From positions 806,001 through 870,000 of the forward strand of contig NC_007626.1 in NCBI RefSeq assembly GCF_000009985.1: DNA of 64,000 bases, written 5' to 3'. This document shows, in pieces, positions 51,818 through 59,519 of this stretch; positions within the stretch are counted from its first letter, which is position 1; every line of letters begins with the position of its first letter. The position numbers were made by a program, and so were the translations under genes. The DNA is from Paramagnetospirillum magneticum AMB-1 (lineage in GTDB: Bacteria > Pseudomonadota > Alphaproteobacteria > Rhodospirillales > Magnetospirillaceae). The notes beneath the pieces were generated by a model. The model was given only the letters and a program-made list of their open reading frames with translations. It was not told the DNA's origin and did not search any database.

Positions 51818-53056
51818 TCAGGCCTCGGTGGCCTTGATCCGCCGGGAGAGGGTGGCCATGGCCAGGGCGCCCGCCGCCACCAGTCCGGCCTCCAGCCCCA
51901 ATGTCCCGGCGACGCCCAGCCCGGCGGCCATGGCGCCCGCCGCCAGCCCGCCCAGGGCATCCATGCCGAAGCGCAGCGCCGTGAAGTAGGAAATCACCCG
52001 GCCGCGAATGGCGTCGGGCGCCATGGATTGCAGCAGGGCGTTGGTGGAGACGTTGACCGAGCTGATCCCCAGCCCGATGCAGAACGCCGCCGCCAGGGCG
52101 GGCGTCAGGCTGGGACTGAGGCCCAATCCGCCCAGCCCCAGCGCCGCGCAGCCCCAGCCCATGATCACCAGCCGCAAAAGCTGCTCCAGGCGCTGGCGGG
52201 TGGCCACCAGCAGGGTGGCGGCCAGCGCCCCGCCGCCGGTGGCGCCCAGCAGCCAGCCCAGGGTGCTGGCATCGCCGGCGAACCCCTCCTTGGCCAGGAT
52301 GGGCATCAGCACCCCATAGGCCGAGCCCGCCAGATTGAGTGCCGCCACACTGAACAACAGCGTCCGGATGGTCTGGTTGTTCCAGGCGAAGGCCAGCCCC
52401 TGGCGAAAGGCCTCGGCCATTCCCCCCGAGGCCCCGGAGGGCGGCTGGGGCGGCTGGCGCCAGACGGCGAAGGCCACGCCCAGGAACGAGGCGGCATTGA
52501 TGGCGAAGCACCAGCTTTCCGAGGTGAAGGACAAGATCAGCCCGGCCAGCGGCGGGCCGACGAAGCGCGCCGAATTGAACAGCGAGGCGTTCAGCGCAAT
52601 GGCGTTGCGCAGCAGGGCGCGGTCCTCGACCATGCCCCCCAGCATGGATTGGCGCAGCGGCGTGTCGACGCTGTTGAGCACGCCGAACAGCGCCGCCAGC
52701 CCCACCAGATGGGCCGGCGTCACCACCCCCAGGGCGGTGATGGCCGCCAGCAGGGCCGCCTGGGCGATCATCAGCGCCTGGACGCACAGGAACAGGCGGC
52801 GGCGGTCGAAGCGGTCGATGAACAACCCGGCCAGGGGCGAGATCACCAACTGCGGCGCCTGGGACAGAAAGGCGGTGACGCCCAGCAGCACCGCCGAGCC
52901 GGTCAGGCGATAGACCAGCCAGCTCATGGCGACGCTCTGCACCCAGGTTCCCAGGATGGACAGCGCCTGACCCGCGAAGAAGCGGCGGAAGCGGGGGGCT
53001 CCGAGGGCGGCGAAGGCCTTATGCCGGGGAGCGTTTAATCTGACCTTTCCTGTCAT
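51818..53056 (-). CDS. MFS transporter (MFS_3, EntS-like exporter type)
   Basis: A 412-residue twelve-helix MFS protein. The start RFRRFFAGQALSILGTWVQ and SPLAGLFIDRFDRRRLFL are hallmarks of the MFS_3 (EntS/DUF894) exporters. Its only credible start codon, ATG at 53054-53056, lies inside the end of repeat B3; the next in-frame start codon is a GTG near residue 39, too far into the first helix. It follows the hpa genes on the same strand, beyond that repeat. It could export an intermediate or aromatic compound, but its family does not imply hpa function. Confidence 0.85.
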   Translation of the reverse strand: MTGKVRLNAPRHKAFAALGAPRFRRFFAGQALSILGTWVQSVAMSWLVYRLTGSAVLLGVTAFLSQAPQLVISPLAGLFIDRFDRRRLFLCVQALMIAQAALLAAITALGVVTPAHLVGLAALFGVLNSVDTPLRQSMLGGMVEDRALLRNAIALNASLFNSARFVGPPLAGLILSFTSESWCFAINAASFLGVAFAVWRQPPQPPSGASGGMAEAFRQGLAFAWNNQTIRTLLFSVAALNLAGSAYGVLMPILAKEGFAGDASTLGWLLGATGGGALAATLLVATRQRLEQLLRLVIMGWGCAALGLGGLGLSPSLTPALAAAFCIGLGISSVNVSTNALLQSMAPDAIRGRVISYFTALRFGMDALGGLAAGAMAAGLGVAGTLGLEAGLVAAGALAMATLSRRIKATEA

Positions 53057-53156
53057 CCCGAGCGAAGCCGAGGGATCTCCGCTTGGAGCAGGGGCGCCAA
53101 TTCCGAAACGTCGTGCCAGGATGAGATCCCTCCTCCCGTTGGTCGTCGGGATGACA
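53051..53156. repeat. Family B palindromic repeat, copy B3 (overlaps MFS start codon)
   Basis: From TGTCATCCCGAGCG to GTCGTCGGGATGACA, with inner GGGATCTCC and GAGATCCCTCC blocks. It is inverted relative to B1/B2 as judged by the GGGAGGAGG side. The terminal CGGGATGACA motif, read on the minus strand at 53060-53051, gives the MFS gene its ATG. Confidence 0.8.
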
Positions 53157-53170
53157 TGTCGCTTGAAGCC

Positions 53171-53974
53171 TTAATAGCCGGCACGATCCGTCTGGGCGGG
53201 CGGCGCCACGTCCTTGTAGGTGGCGGCCAGGGCCGACAGGGCGCGGCTCAGCACCATGGTGTCGATGCCCACCGCCACGAAGGTCGCCCCCGCCGCCAGA
53301 AATTTGCGGGCCAGGGTCTCGTCGGCGGCCAGGATGCCGCTGGGCACGCCCAGACGCTTCAGCATCGCCAGGGCCTTCTCGATCTCGGCCTGCACCTCGG
53401 GGTGGGATGGTGCCCCCAGATGCCCCAGCGAGGCGGCCAGATCGGCGGGACCGATGAAGATGCCGTCGACGCCGTCGGTGGTGGCGATGGCCTCCAGGTT
53501 GCGCAGTCCCGTGACCGTCTCGATCTGCAGCAGCAGGCAAAGTTCGTCCGACGCGGTCTTGAGGTAATCGCCGATGCGTCCCCAGCGCGAGGCCCGCGCC
53601 AGGGCGGCGCCCACGCCGCGCACGCCCCTGGGGGGGTAATGCATGGCCGCCACCGTGGCGGCGGCCTGTTCCGGCGTATCGATCATGGGGACCAGCAGGG
53701 TCTGGGCGCCGATATCGAGCAATTGCTTGATCAGCGCAGTGTCGCCGATCACCGGACGCACGATGGGGTGGCTGGGATAGGGCGCCACCGCCTGCAACTG
53801 GGCCAGCAGGCCGGGCACGTCGTTGGGGGCGTGCTCGCCATCAATCAGCAGCCAGTCGAAGCCGGCGCCGGCGCAGATTTCCGCCGTATAGGGATTGGCA
53901 AGGCCAACCCACAGGCCGATCTGGGGGCGGCCCTCGGCCAGGGCGCGCTTGAAGGGATTGGCGGGTGTGGGCAT
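53171..53974 (-). CDS. hpaI: 4-hydroxy-2-oxoheptanedioate aldolase
   Basis: Class II aldolase splitting 4-hydroxy-2-oxoheptanedioate to pyruvate and succinate semialdehyde, the last step of homoprotocatechuate meta-cleavage. It is 267 residues of the HpcH/HpaI TIM-barrel family. Typical segments are RPQIGLWVGLANPYTAEICAGAGFDWLLIDGEHAPND, RGVRGVGAALARASRWG and LLLQIETVTGLRN (metal Glu), DGIFIGPADLAASLGH (metal Asp). Last enzyme gene of the hpa operon, flanked by repeats B3 and B4. Confidence 0.95.
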   Translation of the reverse strand: MPTPANPFKRALAEGRPQIGLWVGLANPYTAEICAGAGFDWLLIDGEHAPNDVPGLLAQLQAVAPYPSHPIVRPVIGDTALIKQLLDIGAQTLLVPMIDTPEQAAATVAAMHYPPRGVRGVGAALARASRWGRIGDYLKTASDELCLLLQIETVTGLRNLEAIATTDGVDGIFIGPADLAASLGHLGAPSHPEVQAEIEKALAMLKRLGVPSGILAADETLARKFLAAGATFVAVGIDTMVLSRALSALAATYKDVAPPAQTDRAGY

Positions 53975-53991
53975 GGGCGGGCTCTCCTTGA

Positions 53992-54096
53992 TGTCATCCT
54001 GAGCGTAGCGAAGGATCTCCGCTTGGCACGATGGTGCCGGTTTATGAAAAGACCTGCCAGAATGAGATCCCTCGGCTTGCGCCTCGGGATGACAGG
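53992..54096. repeat. Family B palindromic repeat, copy B4 (inside the hpa operon)
   Basis: About 105 bases from TGTCATCCTGAGCGTAGCG to GCCTCGGGATGACAGG, inner GGATCTCCGCTTGG and GAGATCCCTCGG blocks. It lies between hpaH and hpaI. The left arm GAGCGTAGCGAAGGATCTCC is a close variant of the B3 arm. Confidence 0.8.
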
Positions 54097-54106
54097 TCAG
54101 ATAGCC

Positions 54107-54913
54107 CTACACGAACCGGCAGGCGATGGCGCCCAGCGGGCCGTAATCCACATGGAAGGTGTCGCCGGCCCGCGCCGGCACCGGGCGAGTGAAGGAGCCG
54201 GCCAGCACCACCTGCCCCGGCTCCAACGCGATGCTGTGGGGGGCGAACTTGCGGGCCAGCCAGGAAATGCCGTGGGCCGGATGGTTCAGCACCCCGGCGG
54301 CGACGCCGGTTTCCTCGATCACCCCGTTCCTGTACATGATGGCCGCCACCCAGCGCAGGTCCACGTCCATGGGCCTGACCGGCCGGCCGCCCATGACGAT
54401 GCCGGCATTGGCGGCGTTGTCGGAGATGGTGTCGAACACCTTGCGCGGCCGCTTGGTCTCGGGGTCGAGGCGGTGGCAGCGGGCGTCGATGATCTCCAGC
54501 GCCGGAATGACGTAATCGGTGGCCGACAGCACCTGGGTCAGGGTGACGTCGGGGCCTTCCAGCCGGTCTTTCAGGATGAAGGCCAGTTCCACCTCGACCA
54601 TGGGGACGATGAAGCGCGCCATGGGAATGTCGGTGCCTTCGCCGAACACCATGTCGTCGAGCAGGGTGCCGTAATCGGGCTCGTCGATCTGCGACGATTG
54701 CTGCATGGCCCGCGAGGTCAGGCCGATCTTGTGGCCCACCACCTTGCGGCCCTCATTGATCTTGGTCTCGACCCAAGCCTTTTGCACCGCGTAGGCGTCG
54801 GCCATGCCCATCTCGGGGTGGTCCAGCGAAATCTGGCCGCACTGGTGTCGGGTCTGCTCGGCCCGATGCAGGCGGGCGGCGGCGGCATTGATCTGATCGA
54901 GCGTGAGAGCCAT
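54107..54913 (-). CDS. hpaH: 2-oxo-hept-4-ene-1,7-dioate hydratase
   Basis: Hydrates 2-oxo-hept-4-ene-1,7-dioate to the 4-hydroxy acid that HpaI then cleaves. It is 268 residues, of the fumarylacetoacetase-like hydratase group (MhpD/HpcG). KIGLTSRAMQQSSQIDEPDYGTLLDDMVF is the characteristic stretch. The metal-binding acids lie in VEVELAFILKDRLEG, and the later IDARCHR and GVLNHPAHGISWLARKF agree. Three bases separate it from hpaF. Confidence 0.95.
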   Translation of the reverse strand: MALTLDQINAAAARLHRAEQTRHQCGQISLDHPEMGMADAYAVQKAWVETKINEGRKVVGHKIGLTSRAMQQSSQIDEPDYGTLLDDMVFGEGTDIPMARFIVPMVEVELAFILKDRLEGPDVTLTQVLSATDYVIPALEIIDARCHRLDPETKRPRKVFDTISDNAANAGIVMGGRPVRPMDVDLRWVAAIMYRNGVIEETGVAAGVLNHPAHGISWLARKFAPHSIALEPGQVVLAGSFTRPVPARAGDTFHVDYGPLGAIACRFV

Positions 54914-54916
54914 GGG

Positions 54917-55306
54917 TCAAGCCTTCCTGAAACGGGCGTGGACGTTGTTCTTCTTGAAGGTGCCGCCCTCGTCGAACTCGTAGAGCTCCATGGAGAGCGC
55001 GAAATAGCCGCTGTCGTAAAGAGGGGCGAAGTGGTCCGTCATCATGGCGAACAGCTCCTCGCAGGCCTTCTTCTTCTCGGCGTCGCTGCGTCCGGCGCCG
55101 ATCTTGAGCGTGCAGTGGACGAAGCCGTAATCCTCCTCGTCGTCGGCCATCACATAGTCGTGCAACTCGATGGCGCGGGCGCGGATGCCGCCGATGGGGA
55201 AAACGCCGCCCTGGGCGATCAGCACCTGGTTGACCTTCTTCAGCATTCCCCGGATGTCGGCCCGGTCCTTGATGTTGTCGGTGTACTCGGCGATGAAGTG
55301 GGGCAT
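54917..55306 (-). CDS. hpaF: 5-carboxymethyl-2-hydroxymuconate delta-isomerase
   Basis: Isomerises CHM to COHED in the homoprotocatechuate pathway. It is 129 residues of the 4-oxalocrotonate-tautomerase-like fold, with catalytic Pro1 exposed after Met removal (MPHFIAEYTDNI). The end ALSMELYEFDEGGTFKKNNVHARF is typical of HpaF. Start is the ATG at 55304-55306; the open frame upstream crosses repeat B5 and is not coding. Confidence 0.95.
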   Translation of the reverse strand: MPHFIAEYTDNIKDRADIRGMLKKVNQVLIAQGGVFPIGGIRARAIELHDYVMADDEEDYGFVHCTLKIGAGRSDAEKKKACEELFAMMTDHFAPLYDSGYFALSMELYEFDEGGTFKKNNVHARFRKA

Positions 55307-55329
55307 GTGTCTCCTCGCGCAAATTTGAA

Positions 55330-55437
55330 TGTCATCCCGACGACCTGCGGGAGGAGGGATCTCGTCCTGGAACGGCGTGTCCAAGTTGGCTTCACCGTTC
55401 CAGGCGGAGATCCCTCGCCGGCGCTCGGGATGACAGG
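55330..55437. repeat. Family B palindromic repeat, copy B5 (inside the hpa operon)
   Basis: About 108 bases from TGTCATCCCGACGACCTGC to GCGCTCGGGATGACAGG, same orientation as B1 and B2, inner GGGAGGAGGGATCTCG and GGAGATCCCTCGC blocks. It lies between hpaD and hpaF. Confidence 0.8.
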
Positions 55438-55446
55438 TTGTGCAAA

Positions 55447-56310
55447 TCAGGCGGCGACGGGGAAGACCGCGTTGACCTGGCCGGTTCCGGCCGCCTCGAA
55501 ATAGGGAGTGACGATCTCGACGCCGCGATCGTACTTGTCCCAACCCAGGGCGCCCAGCAGCATGGCGGTGTCGTGCATCAGGCCCTCGCCGTGGCAGGTC
55601 TTGGCGTAGAGCGGCAGCATGTCGGTGAATTCCTTGAAGCGCCCTTCCTTCCACAGGTCCAACGCCCGCAGGTCCACCTGCTTGTAGAACTCGTTGGAGA
55701 TGGTGAAGAAGTGATCCATGGTCTTCAGCGTCGTGTTGGGATGGATGGCGTGGGACAGCGAGCCCGAGGCGACGATGGCGAAATTGCCGTCCATGCGCCG
55801 GATGGCCTCGCGGATGGCCTCGCCCACCTTGGCGGATTCCATGTGGTCGTGGACGGTGCACAGGCAGGCCACCGACACCACCTTGAAGCCGTATTCCTTG
55901 GCGCCCATCAGCCACATGGGAATCAGGGTGCCGTATTCCAGCTCCAGGCTTGCGATGTGGTGCGAGCGCACGGTGACGCCCTTTTCCTCGGTGGCGATCT
56001 TGGCGATCAGGTCGCTCATCTCCGGGTTGCCCTCGTGCTCATAGGGCATGTCGGCCAGCAGATGGGGGAACTCGTTGGAGGTGAACACGCCCTTGAAATG
56101 GGCGTTGCCGTTGATGTGATAGGCGTTGTTCACCAGCCAATGGGTGTCGAGCACGATGACGGTGTCGACGCCCAGGTCCTTCATGCGCTTGCCCATGGCG
56201 CGGTGGCCGTCCACGGCGGACTGGCGGCAGCCCTTGAAGGGGCCTTCCTGCTCGGACAGGTACATGGTGGGGACGTGAGCCACCTTGGCGGCGAAAACCA
56301 GATTACCCAT
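55447..56310 (-). CDS. hpaD: 3,4-dihydroxyphenylacetate 2,3-dioxygenase
   Basis: Extradiol ring cleavage of homoprotocatechuate with non-haem iron. It is 287 residues of the class III (LigB) family. LDTHWLVNNAYHINGNAHFKG and SGSLSHAIHPN supply the metal and substrate His residues. The start MGNLVFAAKVAHVPTMYLSEQEGP follows the family N-terminus, so I use the ATG at 56308-56310 rather than the in-frame GTG at 56350-56352. It is flanked by repeats B5 and B6. Confidence 0.96.
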   Translation of the reverse strand: MGNLVFAAKVAHVPTMYLSEQEGPFKGCRQSAVDGHRAMGKRMKDLGVDTVIVLDTHWLVNNAYHINGNAHFKGVFTSNEFPHLLADMPYEHEGNPEMSDLIAKIATEEKGVTVRSHHIASLELEYGTLIPMWLMGAKEYGFKVVSVACLCTVHDHMESAKVGEAIREAIRRMDGNFAIVASGSLSHAIHPNTTLKTMDHFFTISNEFYKQVDLRALDLWKEGRFKEFTDMLPLYAKTCHGEGLMHDTAMLLGALGWDKYDRGVEIVTPYFEAAGTGQVNAVFPVAA

Positions 56311-56380
56311 TTTGGACGCTCCTCTCTCTCGTTGAAACTCTGCCCTGAACACGTTTGTTTTGGCGGCCCTTGCCTCGACG

Positions 56381-56487
56381 TGTCATCCCGACGCCCTTGG
56401 GCGGAGGGATCTCCGCCTGGAGCGATGGTGCCCGACGGGACACATCGTTCCAGGATGGGATCCCTCGCCTGGGCTCGGGATGACAGG
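56381..56487. repeat. Family B palindromic repeat, copy B6 (inside the hpa operon)
   Basis: About 107 bases from TGTCATCCCGACGCCCTTGG to GGGCTCGGGATGACAGG, inner GGAGGGATCTCCGCC and GGGATCCCTCGCC blocks. It lies between hpaE and hpaD. Confidence 0.8.
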
Positions 56488-56500
56488 GGGCGTCCGGCCT

Positions 56501-57958
56501 TCACACGCCCCAGCGGGGGATGTGGTGGCTTCCCTTGGAGACGCAGACGTTCTTGACCTCCAGGAAGGCCTCGTAGGAGTAGTGGCCGCCCTCGCGGCCG
56601 GTGCCCGAGCCCTTGATGCCGCCGAAGGGCTGGCGCAGGTCGCGGACATTCTGGGAATTGACGAAGACCAGACCGGCCTCGATGCCCTCGGCCATGCGGA
56701 TGGCTCGCGCCCCGTTCTCGGTCCAGACGTAGGAGGCCAGGCCGTAGCTGGTGGCGTTGGCGATCTTCAGGGCCTCGGCCTCATCCTTGAAGCGGATGAC
56801 GCAGGCCACGGGTCCGAAGATCTCCTCCTGGGCGACGCGCCAGGAATTGTCCACGTCGGCCAGCACGGTGGGACGCACGAAATTGCCGTTCTTCAGATGG
56901 GGGGCCAGGCCTTCCGGCGTGCCCAGGCCGCCGGCCACCACACGGGCGCCTTCGCTGATCCCCAGCTCGATATAGGAGGTGACCTTCTTCCAGTGATCGC
57001 GGGTGATCATGGGACCCACATTGGTGGCCTCGTCCAAGGGATCGCCCACCACCACCTTCCGGGTGCGCTCGGCCAGGGCGGCGACGAAGCGGTCGTAGAG
57101 GCCGTCCTGGACCAGGATGCGGGTGCCGTTGGTGCAGCTTTCGCCGTTATTGCCGTAGACGGCGACGATGGCGGCGTCGACGGCACGCTCGAAGTCGCAA
57201 TCGTCGAAGATGATGTTGGGCGACTTGCCGCCCAGCTCCATGGAGTACTTCTTGAGGCCCCCCGACTGGATGATGCGGTTGCCGGTGGCGGTGGAGCCGG
57301 TGAACGACACGCCGCGCACGTCCGGGTGCTTGACCAGGGCTTCGCCCACCGCAGAACCATAGCCGTGGACGATGTTGAACACACCGGCGGGGATGCCCGC
57401 TTCCAGAATCAGCTGGCCCAGCCGGTCGGCCGACAGCGGCGACAGCTCGCTCATCTTCAAGACGGCGGTATTGCCGAAGGCCAGGCACGGCGCGGTCTTC
57501 CAGGTGGCGGTCATGAATGGCACGTTCCACGGGGAAATCAGGCCGACCACGCCCACCGGCTGGTACAGGGTGTAGTTCAGGTGATCGTTGGTGGGATAGG
57601 TCTCGCCGTCCACATGGCAACAGGTGTCGGCGAAGAAATAGAAATTGTCGGCGGCGCGCGGCACCAGCATCTTCTTGGTGCGCCAGTAGGACTGGCCGGT
57701 ATCCAGGCTTTCCAGCTTGGCGATCTCGTCCACATGCTGGTTGATCAGGTCGCCCACCTTGCGCAGCAGCTTGGCGCGCTGGGATGCGGGAAGGCCCGCC
57801 CATTTGGGGAAGGCTTCCTTGGCGGCGGCCACGGCCTGGGCCACTTCGGCCTCGCCGCCGGCGGCGATCTGGCAGATCACCTCGTTGTTGGCGGGGTTGA
57901 GATTGGCGATGGTGGAGGCGCTCTCCACCTGGCGGCCGTTGATGAGGTGCTTGATCAT
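56501..57958 (-). CDS. hpaE: 5-carboxymethyl-2-hydroxymuconate semialdehyde dehydrogenase
   Basis: NAD-dependent aldehyde dehydrogenase oxidising the HpaD ring-cleavage product. It is 485 residues of the ALDH superfamily. The catalytic Cys275 is in NNGESCTNGTR, the general base Glu241 in SMELGGKSPN, the oxyanion Asn145 in SPWNVPF and the cofactor motif GSTATG at 221-226. The ending LRQPFGGIKGSGTGREGGHYSYEAFLEVKNVCV is the usual HpaE finish. Start ATG 57956-57958; five bases follow the hpaG2 stop. Confidence 0.96.
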   Translation of the reverse strand: MIKHLINGRQVESASTIANLNPANNEVICQIAAGGEAEVAQAVAAAKEAFPKWAGLPASQRAKLLRKVGDLINQHVDEIAKLESLDTGQSYWRTKKMLVPRAADNFYFFADTCCHVDGETYPTNDHLNYTLYQPVGVVGLISPWNVPFMTATWKTAPCLAFGNTAVLKMSELSPLSADRLGQLILEAGIPAGVFNIVHGYGSAVGEALVKHPDVRGVSFTGSTATGNRIIQSGGLKKYSMELGGKSPNIIFDDCDFERAVDAAIVAVYGNNGESCTNGTRILVQDGLYDRFVAALAERTRKVVVGDPLDEATNVGPMITRDHWKKVTSYIELGISEGARVVAGGLGTPEGLAPHLKNGNFVRPTVLADVDNSWRVAQEEIFGPVACVIRFKDEAEALKIANATSYGLASYVWTENGARAIRMAEGIEAGLVFVNSQNVRDLRQPFGGIKGSGTGREGGHYSYEAFLEVKNVCVSKGSHHIPRWGV

Positions 57959-57963
57959 CGGGT

Positions 57964-58728
57964 TCAGCTCCGCTGGAAATAGGTCTCGTCGTCGACGATG
58001 AAACTGGTCAGGCGTCCGACGCCCTCGACCTCGGTCACCACCTCGTCGCCGGGCTTGACGTCGACGATGCCGTCGGGGGTGCCGGTGAGGATCAGGTCGC
58101 CGGGCGACAGGGTCATGAAGGACGACAGGTATTCGATCAGGGCGGGCACCCCGAACACCATGTCCCGCGTGTTGCCGGACTGGACCCGGGCGCCGTTGAC
58201 GAAGGTGGAGATGTCGAGGCTCATGGGATCGGCTACGTCGTCGCGGTCCACCATCCACGGCCCGAGAACGGTGCAGCCGTCGCGGTTCTTGGTGCGCAGG
58301 TTGGGGCGGTAGTAGTTCTGCAGGAAGTTGCGGATGGCGTAGTCGTTGGCCACGGTGTAGCCCGCCACGAAGTCGTAGGCGTCCTTGGCCTTGACGTCGC
58401 GGGCGGTGCGGCCGATCACTACCGCCAACTCGCACTCGTAGTGCATGAAGCCGGCGTCGGCGGGCTTGCGCGTCACCGCACGGTGGCCGACGAAGGTGCC
58501 CGGCCCCTTGAGGAAGGCCAGCGGCTTCTCCGGCGCCTTGAAGGCCAGCTCCTTGGCGTGGTCGGCATAGTTGATGGCCAGGGCGAAGGTGGTGCCGGGG
58601 GCGACGGGGGGCAGCCACACCACGCTTTCCTCGGCGACCCGGCGGCCGTCGGCCAGGACGACCACATTGCCGTCCTCGACTCGGGCGTCGTGAATGGCGC
58701 CGTTATAGGCGATTCGGGCGCGCTTCAT
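57964..58728 (-). CDS. hpaG2: Homoprotocatechuate-pathway FAH-family decarboxylase/isomerase subunit G2
   Basis: A 254-residue fumarylacetoacetase-family enzyme that matches the C-terminal half of E. coli HpaG. ALAINYADHAKEL, KGPGTFVGH, HYECELAVVIGRTARDV (metal Glu pair) and AGYTVANDYAIRNF are standard for this fold. It decarboxylates or isomerises the open-chain acid made by HpaE. Start ATG at 58726-58728 overlaps the hpaG1 stop by four bases. Confidence 0.92.
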   Translation of the reverse strand: MKRARIAYNGAIHDARVEDGNVVVLADGRRVAEESVVWLPPVAPGTTFALAINYADHAKELAFKAPEKPLAFLKGPGTFVGHRAVTRKPADAGFMHYECELAVVIGRTARDVKAKDAYDFVAGYTVANDYAIRNFLQNYYRPNLRTKNRDGCTVLGPWMVDRDDVADPMSLDISTFVNGARVQSGNTRDMVFGVPALIEYLSSFMTLSPGDLILTGTPDGIVDVKPGDEVVTEVEGVGRLTSFIVDDETYFQRS

Positions 58729-59501
58729 GCCGATTCCTCCGCGATGGTGCAGTCCAGGGCGCCGATGCCGTCGATCTCGACCCGCACCGTGTCGCCGCGT
58801 CCGGCGGTGGGCACCGCGCCCACCGGATAGCCCAGGGTCAGGACGTCGCCTGCCGACAGGGCCATGAAGTCGGTGACCTCGGCCACCAGCTTGGCGGGAG
58901 AGCGGTAGAGGTCGTCCAGCCGGCGCTCGGCGACCTTGTCGCCGTTGACATAGGTGCGGATGGACAGGGAGGAGAGGTCGGCGGGCAGGTCCGCCTTGTC
59001 CACCACCCAGGGGCCGACCGGGCAGGCGCCGTCGAAGCACTTTTCCTGCACCGGCGGGCGATAGACGCTGTCGTTGGGCACCGACAGGTCCAGCACGATG
59101 GTCAGGCCGGTGACGTTGTCCAGGGCCTCGGCCTCGGCGGCCCGCGCCGTCTGGCGGCCGAACACCAGGCCCAGCGAGGCGCCCAGCTCGACGCGTGCGG
59201 CAGTGGCGGGCAGCCGCACCGTGCCGCCATGGCCGAGATGGGTGTTCCGCGGCTTGAAGTACAGCACCGGCACGGTGGGCGGCGCCTTGTAGGGATCGGC
59301 GTTGAGCTTGTCGCCGAACCGCTCCCAGGTGGAGCGCTCGTTGAGCAGCGGGCCGTAGATCCAGCCCTCCACCGGGGGCGCGAAGCCGCCCGGGGGGATG
59401 GGGAGGATTCGGCCGCCCAGGTCCAGGCCGGTGCCGTCGGGGGTGACGGCTCCGCTGATGGGCGCGGCGGTGCCGGGGAAGTTGATGCGGGCGTGACGCA
59501 T
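58725..59501 (-). CDS. hpaG1: Homoprotocatechuate-pathway FAH-family decarboxylase/isomerase subunit G1
   Basis: A 258-residue fumarylacetoacetase-family protein matching the N-terminal half of HpaG. It carries PLLNERSTWERFGDKLN, YFKPRNTHLGHGG, ARVELGASLGLVFGR and GWIYGPLL. Together with G2 it does the work of the single fused HpaG of enteric bacteria. The stop-start overlap (ATGA) with hpaG2 would keep the two subunits near equal. Confidence 0.9.
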   Translation of the reverse strand: MRHARINFPGTAAPISGAVTPDGTGLDLGGRILPIPPGGFAPPVEGWIYGPLLNERSTWERFGDKLNADPYKAPPTVPVLYFKPRNTHLGHGGTVRLPATAARVELGASLGLVFGRQTARAAEAEALDNVTGLTIVLDLSVPNDSVYRPPVQEKCFDGACPVGPWVVDKADLPADLSSLSIRTYVNGDKVAERRLDDLYRSPAKLVAEVTDFMALSAGDVLTLGYPVGAVPTAGRGDTVRVEIDGIGALDCTIAEESA

Positions 59502-59519
59502 GATTGCTTTCCTCAGGGA

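Noticed and set aside
53156..55504. 782-codon plus-strand frame opposite hpaI, hpaH and hpaF
   Set aside because: It crosses two family B repeats and opposes three recognised enzymes; translation has no domain.
7056..56487. Family B repeats as CRISPR or insertion sequences
   Set aside because: Copies are scattered, differ in centre, lack uniform spacers and encode no transposase. A non-autonomous palindromic repeat is the better reading.
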